A stretch of 64,000 nt of DNA. Source: JARRON01 sp037383845 (lineage in GTDB: Bacteria; Pseudomonadota; Gammaproteobacteria; Steroidobacterales; XN24). The notes beneath the pieces are model-generated. The model had not been told where the DNA came from, did not search any database, and saw only the letters and a program-made list of their open reading frames with translations. Location of the stretch: contig JARRON010000023.1 in assembly GCA_037383845.1 (NCBI GenBank), forward strand, positions 62,001-126,000, in the 5' to 3' direction. The position numbers were made by a program, and so were the translations under genes. Below, one piece after another: positions 9,174 through 17,016 of the stretch (position 1 is its first letter; the number at the start of each line of letters is the position of its first letter).

Positions 9174-9190
9174 GCATGGCCGGGGCGCAA
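9163..9190 (-). promoter_or_regulatory. lexA operon promoter
   Basis: Reading the minus strand, TTGCGC (9190-9185) and TATACT (9168-9163) are 16 bp apart. The start would be near 9156. The -10 lies inside LexA box 2. Confidence 0.6.
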
Positions 9191-9250
9191 GCCCCCGTCA
9201 CCAGCGCCGGAAAGCCCCGTCATGCTTTGCCGGAAACGGAATGTAGCTTC

Positions 9251-9279
9251 TTGATTTGGCTCATGGCGTTCTGTAGGGT
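9251..9279 (+). promoter_or_regulatory. Possible promoter of the lipoprotein gene
   Basis: TTGATT at 9251-9256 and TAGGGT at 9274-9279 have a 17-bp spacer, about 70 bp ahead of the alanine-zipper lipoprotein ATG. The -10 is weak; called by position and partial consensus. Confidence 0.35.
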
Positions 9280-9348
9280 GCGCCAATCGAAGGCAGTGAT
9301 CTGCCTGTCGATACGCATGCGTGAACTACATCTAGGGGATACCAAGCA

Positions 9349-9660
9349 ATGAAGAACAGCGTTCGTAAGGTTGCGATGGCTTGCGCGGCTTCCGCCGTGC
9401 TCCTGGCTGCCGGCGGCTGCGCCAGCACCGACGACTTCGAGTCCGTCCGTTCCACCGCGGTGGAAGCCCTCAACGAGGCCCGTGCCGCCAAGTCGGCTGC
9501 CGACTCCGCCGCCGCGGCCGCCAGCGAAGCCAAGAGCATCGCGACCAGCGCCCAGAGTGCCGCCAACCGTGCCGCTCAGGCTGCCAGCGAGGCCCAGGCC
9601 TGCTGCCGTGCCAACACGGACCGGATCGAGCGGATGTTCGAGAAGTCCATGTCCAAGTAA
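9349..9660 (+). CDS. Lpp/OprI-family alanine-zipper outer-membrane lipoprotein
   Basis: A small, abundant-type murein lipoprotein. It has a lipoprotein signal peptide with lipobox LLAAGGC (lipidated Cys about residue 24). A long helix of Ala-rich heptads follows (AAKSAADSAAAAASEAKSIA...), typical of trimeric alanine zippers. The C-terminal tail RIERMFEKSMSK ends in Lys, as in Braun lipoprotein, where the terminal Lys is joined to peptidoglycan. At 103 aa it is longer than Lpp (78) and OprI (83). A CC pair (AQACCRAN) near the C-terminus could give interchain disulfides. An intrinsic terminator follows directly, and the convergent neighbour is an L,D-transpeptidase, the enzyme class that makes the Lpp-peptidoglycan bond. 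Confidence 0.9.
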   Translation: MKNSVRKVAMACAASAVLLAAGGCASTDDFESVRSTAVEALNEARAAKSAADSAAAAASEAKSIATSAQSAANRAAQAASEAQACCRANTDRIERMFEKSMSK

Positions 9661-9682
9661 GGACGACTTCTTCGTTCTACGC

Positions 9683-9716
9683 AGAAAGGCCGCAGGAACC
9701 TGCGGCCTTTCTTTTT
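9683..9716 (+). terminator. Rho-independent terminator of the lipoprotein gene
   Basis: A 14-bp stem (9683-9696 with 9699-9712, core GGCCGCAGG/CCTGCGGCC) is followed by a run of T at 9712-9716. The A-rich 5' side also makes it usable on the minus strand for the convergent transpeptidase gene. Confidence 0.92.
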
Positions 9717-9756
9717 GATCCCTGCTTTTGCCCTGCGGCGCCGCTGAGTTCCGGCC

Positions 9757-10698
9757 CTAGGGCCCTGAAGCCATCGGTCCTTCCAGCAGGGGCACTTCCT
9801 CCGGCACGCCCCGGGCTTCGCTGAAAATGGCTTCCGCCCGGGACCAGTCCACCTGCATGCCCCGCTCCGCGGCGGCTTCCCTGAGCATGTTGGTGTAGTT
9901 CAGCCTGAGCTGGGTGGCGCTGTGCTCCTCCAGCGGCGGATGGACTTCCGCATAGAGGGTGTCGGCGGCCCAGCCCACCTTGATGGGCTCGCTGATGATC
10001 TGCACCGGGGTGCCCACCTTCACCATCGGGAAAAGCCGCTCGATGTCCTCGGGGAACATCCTGATGCAGCCGTGGGTCACCCGCATGCCCACGCCGGCGG
10101 GCTTGTTCGTACCGTGGATGAGGTAACCCGGGACGTCCAGGCGCATGGCAAAGGCGCCCAGGGGATTGTCCGGACCGGCCGGCACGACGTCCGGGAGTAT
10201 GTCGCCGCGCTCGGCGTGTTCCTTTCGTATGGACTCCGGCGGATACCACGCGGGATCACGCACCTTGGTCACGATCCGGTGGACGCCGAGAGGCGTGTTC
10301 CAGTCCATCCGCCCGATGCTGATGGGATGAGTCACCACCCGCGGGGCACCGTCATCGCCGTTGCCGCTGAAGAAGTACAGCCGGTACTCCGGCAGGTTGA
10401 TGACCATCCCCTCCCGTATGCCTGCAGGCAGGATGTAGCGCGTGGGCAGGAGAATCCGGGTGCCTTCTCCCGGGATCCACGGATCCACGAGGGGGTTGGC
10501 CCGGACCACTTCCTCGTAGCCGATCCCGTAGTCCCGGGCCACGTCCAGCAGGGTTTCCTCGTAGCGGGTATGAACCCACAGGTCCGTGCCCACCAGGTCC
10601 GTGCCCTCGGGCGGGACCACGAAGGTGGACGCGGTCGCCCGCGCAGCGGTGGCCAGCCACAGCGCAACGGCAATACCAAGGTACCAGCGCTCGCTCAA
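9757..10698 (-). CDS. L,D-transpeptidase (ErfK/YbiS/YcfS/YnhG family)
   Basis: Periplasmic cysteine transpeptidase that makes 3-3 crosslinks or attaches lipoproteins to peptidoglycan. The signal peptide is about residues 1-22 (YLGIAVALWLATAARATAS). A LysM-like region follows (VARDYGIGYEEVVRANPLVDPW), then the YkuD domain with catalytic THGCIRMFPED (Cys nucleophile, His upstream) and HGTNKPAGVG. I chose a TTG start at 10698, giving MSERWYLG, because AAGGAG lies 7 nt upstream; no suitable ATG fits. The protein is 313 aa. Its position tail-to-tail with an Lpp-like lipoprotein ending in Lys makes Lpp anchoring an attractive role, but that is inference. Confidence 0.92.
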   Translation of the reverse strand: MSERWYLGIAVALWLATAARATASTFVVPPEGTDLVGTDLWVHTRYEETLLDVARDYGIGYEEVVRANPLVDPWIPGEGTRILLPTRYILPAGIREGMVINLPEYRLYFFSGNGDDGAPRVVTHPISIGRMDWNTPLGVHRIVTKVRDPAWYPPESIRKEHAERGDILPDVVPAGPDNPLGAFAMRLDVPGYLIHGTNKPAGVGMRVTHGCIRMFPEDIERLFPMVKVGTPVQIISEPIKVGWAADTLYAEVHPPLEEHSATQLRLNYTNMLREAAAERGMQVDWSRAEAIFSEARGVPEEVPLLEGPMASGP

Positions 10699-10870
10699 TC
10701 CCCTTCTCCTTGCTGTCGGGCCCTTGAGCCCGGCGAGCCGGTATTCTACCTGTTTCGCGCCGGGTGCCTGCCCCCGTACCGTCCCGGGGCGTGCGGTTCC
10801 GCGGCGGGTCAGGTTGACGCCCACGGGTCCCCCCCGTAGGCTTCCGGCCACGTTATTCGGGGAGCCAGCC

Positions 10871-11428
10871 ATGACCCTAAGGGTTTCCTTCGAGCTCAGC
10901 GACAGGGACACGCGACATTTCCGCGCTGCGATGAAGCGTGCCCGGCACACCGTGCGTGACGCCGAAGACGAGGAGATTCTCCAGGCGGCCCAGGAACTCC
11001 TGACAGAGGTGGGCGCCGCACGGGTCCCCGGCTTCGTTCGCGAGCGCCTGGATCGGCTGCGCGCCCTGGTGGGCATGGTCCAGGACGAGGAATGGGCCAT
11101 GGCGCCCTCCGAAAGAGAGCGCGTCCTGACGGCCCTGGTGTATTTCTGCGATCCCGAGGACCTGATCCCCGACCACATCCCCGGGCTGGGCTTTCTTGAC
11201 GACGCCATCATGGTGGAGCTTGCCCTGCGCGAGCTGAAGCACGAGATCGAGGCCTACGACGACTTCTGTGCCTTCCGCGCGAAGTACGACAAGGGCTTCC
11301 GCCTCGTGCGCAGCGCCGAGGCCCGGGAGGAAAAGCTCGGCGCCCGCCGGCGCCAGCTCAGGGAACGCGCCGACCGGCGCAGGGAGCGCGACGCCGAAGC
11401 CGCCGGCGATACCGCGCGCCTGCTGTAG
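10871..11428 (+). CDS. YkvA family protein (DUF1232)
   Basis: A 185-aa protein with the DUF1232/YkvA core about residues 75-120: ALVYFCDPEDLIPDHIPGLG then FLDDAIMVELALRELKHE. The CDPEDLIPDHIPGLGFLDDA signature is diagnostic of the family, whose biochemical function is unknown. An N-terminal helical region precedes it, and the C-terminal tail is strongly basic and helical (RRRQLRERADRRRERDAE), suggesting nucleic-acid or membrane association. The start ATG at 10871 follows GGAG. The same-strand ParA gene begins 76 bp later, so the two may be cotranscribed. Confidence 0.82.
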   Translation: MTLRVSFELSDRDTRHFRAAMKRARHTVRDAEDEEILQAAQELLTEVGAARVPGFVRERLDRLRALVGMVQDEEWAMAPSERERVLTALVYFCDPEDLIPDHIPGLGFLDDAIMVELALRELKHEIEAYDDFCAFRAKYDKGFRLVRSAEAREEKLGARRRQLRERADRRRERDAEAAGDTARLL

Positions 11429-11504
11429 ACCCTGACCGCTTGACGCCCGCACCGCCCATCGACCAGACTTTGCTGCTTCGCACCATCGTGCCTGGAGTGG
11501 AGCC

Positions 11505-12272
11505 ATGCGGCGGGTAATCTTCAACCAGAAGGGCGGCGTCGGTAAGTCCAGCATCACCGTGAATCTCGCCGCGATCTCCGCCGCCCGCGGCCAGGACACC
11601 CTGGTCGTGGACCTGGATCCCCAGGGGAACGCCAGCCAGTATCTCCTGGGCGGCGCCTACGAGGACACGGAAGACGACCTCGGCCGCCTGTTCAGCGACG
11701 CCCTCTCCATCCGCCTGCTGCCCCGGGACCCGCTGTCCTACGTCACGCCCACGGAGTTCGAGGGTTTGCACCTTCTGGCGTCGTCGCCGGAACTCGCCGA
11801 GCTGCAGTCCAAGCTGGAAGCCAAGCACAAGATCTACAAGCTGCGGGAGCTCCTTGACCGCCTGGACGATCAGTTCGACGCGGTCTACATCGACACGCCG
11901 CCCGCATACAATTTCTACACCCTGTCGGCGCTGATCGCCGCCCAGTCCTGCCTGATTCCCTTCGACTGCGACGACTTCTCTCGCCGGGCCCTGTACACGC
12001 TGCTGGAAAACGTGGAAGAAACCCGCGGCGACCACAACGCGGAGCTGGAGGTGGAAGGCATCATCATCAACCAGTTCCTGTCGCGGGCGAACCTGCCCCA
12101 GAGGCTGGTCGAGGAACTGCAGGACGAAGGGCTCCCGGTGCTGGAGACGCGGCTGTCATCTTCAGTGAAGATGCGCGAATCCCACGAGCAGTGCATGCCG
12201 CTGGTCCACCTGGCCCCCCGGCACAAGCTGACCCAGGAGTTTCTGGCTCTCTACGACGAGCTGGAGGGCTGA
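11505..12272 (+). CDS. ParA/Soj-family ATPase (orphan)
   Basis: A 255-aa deviant-Walker P-loop ATPase. The Walker A is NQKGGVGKSS with the signature first Lys, and LVVDLDPQGNASQ and YIDTPPAYNFY are the A' and B motifs. It is shorter than plasmid ParA and lacks an N-terminal HTH, like chromosomal Soj-type or cargo-positioning proteins. No parB follows, and the next gene is convergent. The partner may therefore be elsewhere, or it may position a cellular cargo rather than a chromosome. It is preceded by the YkvA gene. Confidence 0.9.
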   Translation: MRRVIFNQKGGVGKSSITVNLAAISAARGQDTLVVDLDPQGNASQYLLGGAYEDTEDDLGRLFSDALSIRLLPRDPLSYVTPTEFEGLHLLASSPELAELQSKLEAKHKIYKLRELLDRLDDQFDAVYIDTPPAYNFYTLSALIAAQSCLIPFDCDDFSRRALYTLLENVEETRGDHNAELEVEGIIINQFLSRANLPQRLVEELQDEGLPVLETRLSSSVKMRESHEQCMPLVHLAPRHKLTQEFLALYDELEG

Positions 12273-12292
12273 TCCGTCACCCGGGGCCAGGC

Positions 12293-12973
12293 TTACGGGC
12301 CGGCGCCGATCACCCGGCCTTCCAGGGATTCCCAGGCCCGTCGCTGGCGGCCGTAGGTGGCCTCATAGTCCTTCATGGCCGCCGTGACCACCTGGCCCGC
12401 ATGGTCCCGGCCGTAGGTGCCGGTGATCTCGATTTCCGTGGCCATATCGGGCCCCATCTTGTAGGTCCCGAAATAGTGCAGCAGCCGCTGGATGAGGACG
12501 TCCGGGAGGTCGCTGATGTCGTTCGACTCGCTCCAGATATAGTCGTTGCGCAGCACGGCGATAATCTTGTCGTCCGCCTCTCCGCCATCCAGCATCTGGA
12601 TGCCGCCGATGACCTTGGCGTCCAGGAGGATGCCGCCCCGCTCGATGCGCCGTTCGCTGATGATGCAGATATCCAGGGGGTCCCCGTCTCCCCGGTCAGC
12701 ACCTTCCGTCAGCCCCCGCACGTTCTCGTCGCAGTAGGTCTGGGGAATGAATCCGTACAGGGCCGGGGGCTGGGCCGACGTCCGCTGGGGACGGTCCACG
12801 ATCATGTACCCGGAGTCCTTGTCCACTTCGTACTTCACCAGGTCGAACGGGGTGATCTCGATGAAGGCCCGGATCTCGAAGGGGGGATTCAGGCCAGGCC
12901 TGAGGCCGTGCCATGGGTGGGGTCGCCAGCTGTGGAACCCGAAGACCTCCGTGTCCCGAGGGTGGTCGCTCAT
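12293..12973 (-). CDS. ppa: Inorganic pyrophosphatase (family I)
   Basis: Soluble enzyme hydrolysing PPi to two phosphates. The family I signature DGDPLDI is present, along with metal-binding Asp/Glu, FEIRAFIEITPFDLVKYEV and YGFIPQTYCDE. At 226 aa it is longer than Escherichia coli Ppa (176) and resembles the longer bacterial and eukaryote-like forms, with an N-terminal extension MSDHPRDTEVFGFHSWRPHP. The ATG at 12973 follows AGGAGAACAAG, a good ribosome-binding site. It is convergent with the ParA gene, with 20 bp between stops. Confidence 0.95.
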   Translation of the reverse strand: MSDHPRDTEVFGFHSWRPHPWHGLRPGLNPPFEIRAFIEITPFDLVKYEVDKDSGYMIVDRPQRTSAQPPALYGFIPQTYCDENVRGLTEGADRGDGDPLDICIISERRIERGGILLDAKVIGGIQMLDGGEADDKIIAVLRNDYIWSESNDISDLPDVLIQRLLHYFGTYKMGPDMATEIEITGTYGRDHAGQVVTAAMKDYEATYGRQRRAWESLEGRVIGAGP

Positions 12974-13026
12974 CTTGTTCTCCTGTGACCGGAATCCGCT
13001 TGACCGCGGATGGCGAAAGACTGTAC

Positions 13027-13593
13027 ATGCGAACCATAGCCCATAACGGTGCCGCCATGCTGCCCATGGCCCTGAACATTGTTGGCTTCAATCTCGCCTG
13101 GCTCGCCACGGTCGTCGGCGCGGCGGAGGGACTGCCCTGGGCCGGCCCGGCCGCGCTGCTGGTCTTCGCCGCTTTCCAGCTGCCGGCCAGTGCGCGGCCG
13201 CGCTACGACCTGACCGCCATGGCCGTGTTCATGACCGTGGGGCTGGTGGTGGACAGCTTCTGGGCCGCCGCGGGAGTCGTGCAGTATGCCTCCGCCTGGC
13301 CCTCGGACGTGCTGGCGCCTGTGTGGCTGGTGGCCCTGTGGGGAAGCTTCTCCCTGACCCTGGGACATTCCCTCGCGTGGATCCGTCGCCGACCGGTGGC
13401 CGCGGCCCTTCTGGGAGGCGTCGGCGGAGGTTTCTCCTACTGGGTGGGCGCCGGTCTGGGGGCGGTACAGCCGAATATCCCCGCAGCGCTTTACGGCGTC
13501 CTCGTCGGCATCAGCTGGGCGGTGATCTTCCCGGTTCTCATCGCCGTGACGGCGCGGGCGGCCCGCCGCAGGTTACCAGCGTACCAGCGCTGA
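13027..13593 (+). CDS. DUF2878 family integral membrane protein
   Basis: A 188-aa hydrophobic protein with about five or six membrane segments: ALNIVGFNLAWLATVVGAA, GPAALLVFAAFQLPA, YDLTAMAVFMTVGLVVDSFW, APVWLVALWGSFSLTLGHSL, AAALLGGVGGGFSYWVGA and ISWAVIFPVLIAV. The APVWLVALW...HSLAW block and the order of segments match the DUF2878 family of unknown function. Starts at 13027, 13057 and 13066 are all possible; no clear ribosome-binding site decides between them. The 3' end overlaps the convergent fabH by 21 bp. Confidence 0.75.
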   Translation: MRTIAHNGAAMLPMALNIVGFNLAWLATVVGAAEGLPWAGPAALLVFAAFQLPASARPRYDLTAMAVFMTVGLVVDSFWAAAGVVQYASAWPSDVLAPVWLVALWGSFSLTLGHSLAWIRRRPVAAALLGGVGGGFSYWVGAGLGAVQPNIPAALYGVLVGISWAVIFPVLIAVTARAARRRLPAYQR

Positions 13594-14544
13594 TCCCCAG
13601 GTGAATCCGCCCCCGAAGGCCTCCAGCAGCAGGAGGTCGCCGGGGCGTATCCTGCCGTCGCGGACGGCGACGTCGAGAGCCATCGGCACGGAAGCCGCCG
13701 ACGTGTTGCCGTGATCCTGGACGGTCAGCACGACCCGTTCCATGGGCATATCCAGCTTCTTCGCGGTCGCCTGGATGATGCGAGTATTCGCCTGGTGGGG
13801 AATGAGCCAGTCCACGTCCCCCTTGCCCAGGTCATTCGACTCCAGCGTTTCATCCACGATCCGCCCCAGGGTGTTCACGGCGACCTTGAACACCTCGTTG
13901 CCCTTCATCTTGATGCCGTTGCCCTCCTCCCCCGCCGGCCGCATGCCGGTGGAGACACCGGTGGGAAAATACAGCAGGTCCTTGTATCGGCCGTCGGCGT
14001 GAAGGTGGGTCGAAAGAATGCCCGGCGTCTCGGAGGCCCGGAGCACCACGGCCCCCGCCCCGTCACCGAACAGCACCGCCGTCGCCCGGTCCGTCCAGTC
14101 CGTGATCCTGCTCAGAGTTTCCGCGCCGATCACCAGGGCCGTGCGGGCAGCGCCAGTTGCGACGAACTTGTCCGCCACGCCCAGAGCGTAAATGAAGCTG
14201 CTGCAGGCCGCTTCCAGGCTGAAAGCAGCGCAGCCGCCGGCGCCCAGGCGCTCCTGCACCAGGCACGCGACGTTTGGGAAGACACGGTCCGGGGTAGTGG
14301 TGCCGACAATGATCAGGTCCAGTTCGCCCGCTTCCACGCCTGCCGCCGCCATGGCCTGGCGGGCCGCCTTCTCCGCCAGGTCGCTGGTCAGTTCCCCGTC
14401 GGCCGCGATGTGGCGCCGCTCGATGCCGCTGCGGGACCGGATCCATTCATCGCTGGTTTCCACCATCTTCTCCAGGTCGAAGTTGGTGAGCACCTTCTCC
14501 GGCAGGTACCGGCCGGTGCCAATGATCCTGGAGTATCCCGTCAC
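13573..14544 (-). CDS. fabH: 3-oxoacyl-ACP synthase III (KAS III)
   Basis: Condenses acetyl-CoA with malonyl-ACP to begin fatty acid synthesis. The thiolase-fold triad is intact: Cys in SLEAACSSFIYAL, His in DWLIPHQANTRI and Asn in DHGNTSAASVP. The glycine-rich C-terminus LLLEAFGGGFTWGSALVRW is typical. At 323 aa it is full length. The GTG start at 14544 overlaps the plsX stop (GTGA). It closes the yceD-rpmF-plsX-fabH unit. fabD and acpP would normally follow, but the next gene here is convergent, so the fab cluster is split at this point. Confidence 0.97.
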   Translation of the reverse strand: MTGYSRIIGTGRYLPEKVLTNFDLEKMVETSDEWIRSRSGIERRHIAADGELTSDLAEKAARQAMAAAGVEAGELDLIIVGTTTPDRVFPNVACLVQERLGAGGCAAFSLEAACSSFIYALGVADKFVATGAARTALVIGAETLSRITDWTDRATAVLFGDGAGAVVLRASETPGILSTHLHADGRYKDLLYFPTGVSTGMRPAGEEGNGIKMKGNEVFKVAVNTLGRIVDETLESNDLGKGDVDWLIPHQANTRIIQATAKKLDMPMERVVLTVQDHGNTSAASVPMALDVAVRDGRIRPGDLLLLEAFGGGFTWGSALVRW

Positions 14545-15569
14545 GTTGCCTCCGTTCCGAAGTCCTGGGCCTGCAGCAGCTCGCTGATCTGGGTGGGCAC
14601 TCCCTTGCGGGCCTCCAGCATGGCCGTCCGAACCGCGTTGGCAAACGCCACGCTGTCGGCGCCACCATGGCTCTTCACGACGACGCCGTTGAGTCCCACC
14701 AGGGTGGCGCCATTGTAACGACGGGGGTCGACGCGGGCGGCGAGACGCCTGAGCATGGGGCTGGCCACCAGCGCCATCAGGCGGTTGGCGGGACTGCGCC
14801 TAAACTCCTCCCGGGCGATCCCGGCCAGGGTGCGGGCCACGCCTTCAATGGTCTTAAGGGCCACGTTGCCGGTGAAGCCGTCCGTCACCACGACATCCAC
14901 GTCTCCGGAAAGGATCTGGTCGCCTTCCACGAAGCCGGTGTAGTTCAGGGTGCTGCTCCTCAGCCACTGGTGGGCCTGTCGCAGGACGTCGTTGCCCTTG
15001 ATCTCCTCGGTGCCGATATTGAGCAGGCCGACACGTGGCTGGGCCAGTCCGTGCACGTCATGGGCCACGACGGCGCCCATCACCGCGAACTCGCAGAGCT
15101 GCCTGGCGGTCGCCGAACTGTTGGCGCCCAGGTCCAGCATGTGGGTGTGCCCGTCCGCCGAGGGGATCGCGGACAGTATGGCCGGGCGGTCCACCCCGGG
15201 CAGGGTCTTGAGCACGAACCGGGCCGTGGCCATCAGGGCGCCGGTGTTGCCCGCGCTCACGCAGGCTCGGGCCTCACCGGACTTGACCAGGTTGATGGCC
15301 ACCCGCATGGACGAGTCCCGCTTGCGCCTGAGCGCCTCGGCGGGAGGCTCGTCCATGGTCACGACTTCGGAGGCGGGAACAACGCGGATGCGGCTCCTCT
15401 CCCCGGAAGGGACCGTGGCGAGGTGGGTCTCGATGTCGCCCGGGTGGCCCACCAGCGCCAGCTCCACGTCGGCCGAGTCCCGCAGCAGCTCCACGACCGC
15501 AGGCACGACCACGGACGGTCCGCGATCGCCGCTCATCGCGTCGATGGCCAGGGTGAGCCGCTGGGACAT
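14541..15569 (-). CDS. plsX: Phosphate acyltransferase PlsX
   Basis: Makes acyl-phosphate from acyl-ACP for phosphatidic acid synthesis with PlsY; a peripheral membrane enzyme. The 342 aa open with LTLAIDAMSGDRGPSVVVPA, the PlsX hallmark. SAGNTGALMATARFVLKTL, the LGANSSATARQLCEFA segment and VVTDGFTGNVALKTIEG are also present. The ATG is at 15569. It lies 38 bp after rpmF and overlaps fabH by 4 bp, so plsX and fabH are translationally coupled. Confidence 0.97.
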   Translation of the reverse strand: MSQRLTLAIDAMSGDRGPSVVVPAVVELLRDSADVELALVGHPGDIETHLATVPSGERSRIRVVPASEVVTMDEPPAEALRRKRDSSMRVAINLVKSGEARACVSAGNTGALMATARFVLKTLPGVDRPAILSAIPSADGHTHMLDLGANSSATARQLCEFAVMGAVVAHDVHGLAQPRVGLLNIGTEEIKGNDVLRQAHQWLRSSTLNYTGFVEGDQILSGDVDVVVTDGFTGNVALKTIEGVARTLAGIAREEFRRSPANRLMALVASPMLRRLAARVDPRRYNGATLVGLNGVVVKSHGGADSVAFANAVRTAMLEARKGVPTQISELLQAQDFGTEAT

Positions 15570-15607
15570 TGCGGCGGGTCACGCCGCCCGGAGGCGGCGC
15601 GGAAAGT

Positions 15608-15799
15608 TTATTCCTCGTCGACCGGCGCCGCGGTCTCGATCACCTTCCGGCCGCGGTAAAAGCCGTCAGGCGTCACGTGATGCCGCCGGTGAGTCTCGCC
15701 GCTGACCGGGTCCACGGAAAGCGCCGGCTTGGACAGGGAGTCATGGGCCCGGCGCATGTCGCGCTTCGACGAGGTCTTGCGATTCTGCTGAACAGCCAT
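15608..15799 (-). CDS. rpmF: 50S ribosomal protein L32
   Basis: A 63-aa ribosomal protein starting MAVQQNRKTSSKRDMRRAHD, the conserved L32 opening, followed by SGETHRRHHVTPDGFYRGRKV. The zinc-binding cysteines of some L32 proteins are absent (C-minus form), as usual in gammaproteobacteria. It lies between yceD and plsX in the classical order. Confidence 0.97.
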   Translation of the reverse strand: MAVQQNRKTSSKRDMRRAHDSLSKPALSVDPVSGETHRRHHVTPDGFYRGRKVIETAAPVDEE

Positions 15800-15818
15800 G
15801 GTCGGTTGTCTCCGTCAA

Positions 15819-16331
15819 TCACTTCTTTCTCTTCAGCGACGCCAGGGCCGCGAAGGGGTTCTGGGTGGTCTCGTGTCCGGATTCTTCCGGCGCGAGCCGT
15901 TCAATCATCTGCGCCGACGCGCCGCACTCATCGATTTCCCGGTGGACCGGAAAGCTGGGCACTTCGAGGAGAAGCTCGTCCTCCAGCAACTGCCGAAGCG
16001 TGGATCCTTCTACCTGCCCGTAGGCCTCGAACTCTTCCGGCGCCCCGGTTTCCTCGCCCAGGGCGATCCGCACCCGAACGGGAATCCGCAAGGTCAGCGG
16101 CTCAAGACACCGCTGACACACCAGCGCCGCCTCGAGCTCCAGGTCCGCCCGAAGCAGGGCGGAACCGTCTCCCGGGGAGTCGAATTTCACCTCGCCCCGA
16201 AGCCTGCCCTGACCGTCGCCGCTGAGCTCTGCCAGCCGGCGCCAGCGCGCCAGGTCTTCGTCCACGGCGCCGGCAAAACTCCGCGCCCCGGAAAGCCCGG
16301 GCCTCAGCACCCTGTCGAGGTCGCCGCGCAT
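15819..16331 (-). CDS. yceD: YceD/DUF177 family protein, 23S rRNA accumulation factor
   Basis: A 170-aa DUF177 protein. The central segment contains CQRCLEPLTLRIPVRVRIAL, the conserved CxxC-containing motif of the family, and the end is ESGHETTQNPFAALASLKRKK, the usual NPFAVLxxLK tail. YceD-type proteins are linked to normal 23S rRNA levels; the mechanism is unclear. It is the first gene of yceD-rpmF-plsX-fabH. A strong promoter lies so close that the transcript would start at or a few bases before this ATG. If the ATG is right the mRNA is leaderless or nearly so. Confidence 0.9.
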   Translation of the reverse strand: MRGDLDRVLRPGLSGARSFAGAVDEDLARWRRLAELSGDGQGRLRGEVKFDSPGDGSALLRADLELEAALVCQRCLEPLTLRIPVRVRIALGEETGAPEEFEAYGQVEGSTLRQLLEDELLLEVPSFPVHREIDECGASAQMIERLAPEESGHETTQNPFAALASLKRKK

Positions 16332-16340
16332 AAGCAGTCA

Positions 16341-16370
16341 ATAATATCCGGTGTCCAATCTGCCTGTCAA
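16341..16370 (-). promoter_or_regulatory. Strong sigma-70 promoter of yceD-rpmF-plsX-fabH
   Basis: On the minus strand a perfect TTGACA (16370-16365) and TATTAT (16346-16341) are separated by 18 bp. The A of the yceD ATG is only 10 nt downstream of the -10, which leaves no room for a ribosome-binding site. Confidence 0.75.
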
Positions 16371-16422
16371 AGCGCTGAACCGCCGGGGTTTTTCTCGATG
16401 CCGGGGGCCGTATCATGCGGCC

Positions 16423-17016
16423 ATGAACGAAACCGCCCCTTCCCTGATCCTCGCATCCGGCTCCGCTCACCGGGCCAGGCTCCTGGAGCGACTCGGCCTG
16501 CCATTCTCCCAGGACCCGCCGGACATCGACGAAAGCCCGGTCGCAGGCGAAGAGCCGGCACGCCTGGCGGTCCGCCTCGCCCGCGAAAAGGCGTCCGTGG
16601 TCGCCGCGCGGCATCCCGGGGCCATCGTAATCGGCTCGGACCAGGTGGCGATGCGGGACGGACGGGCTCTCGGCAAGCCCGCGTCCGCGGAGGCCGCCCG
16701 GGAGCAGCTGGCCGCCTCCGCCGGAAAAGAGATGGAGTTCCTCACCGCCGTGTGTGTGCTGCCGGCCGACCGGGAACGGGAGCCCGAGGAGCACATGGAC
16801 ATTACCCGGGTCGTGTTTCGCCCGCTGGACCACGGCATGATCGGGCGCTACATCAGCCGGGACCATCCCCTGGACTGTGCCGGCAGCTTCCGGTCCGAGT
16901 CCCTGGGCATCGCCCTGGTGGAGCGCATCGACAGCCACGACCCCACGGCCCTGGTGGGCCTGCCCCTGATCTGGCTATCCGGCGCCCTGGCGCGCCTCGG
17001 GCTGCCGGCCCTGTAG
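16423..17016 (+). CDS. maf: Maf-family nucleotide pyrophosphatase (YceF type)
   Basis: House-cleaning nucleoside triphosphate pyrophosphatase; the YceF branch acts on 7-methyl-GTP. The N-terminal SLILASGSAHRARLLERLG is the Maf phosphate-binding motif. IVIGSDQVA has the catalytic Asp, and DCAGSFRSESLG lies near the C-terminus. The 197-aa length is normal. The ATG at 16423 gives MNETAPSLILAS; the open frame extends 24 codons upstream but that sequence overlaps the yceD promoter. Its place beside yceD and rluC supports the YceF assignment. The 3' end overlaps the convergent HAD gene by 42 bp. Confidence 0.93.
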   Translation: MNETAPSLILASGSAHRARLLERLGLPFSQDPPDIDESPVAGEEPARLAVRLAREKASVVAARHPGAIVIGSDQVAMRDGRALGKPASAEAAREQLAASAGKEMEFLTAVCVLPADREREPEEHMDITRVVFRPLDHGMIGRYISRDHPLDCAGSFRSESLGIALVERIDSHDPTALVGLPLIWLSGALARLGLPAL

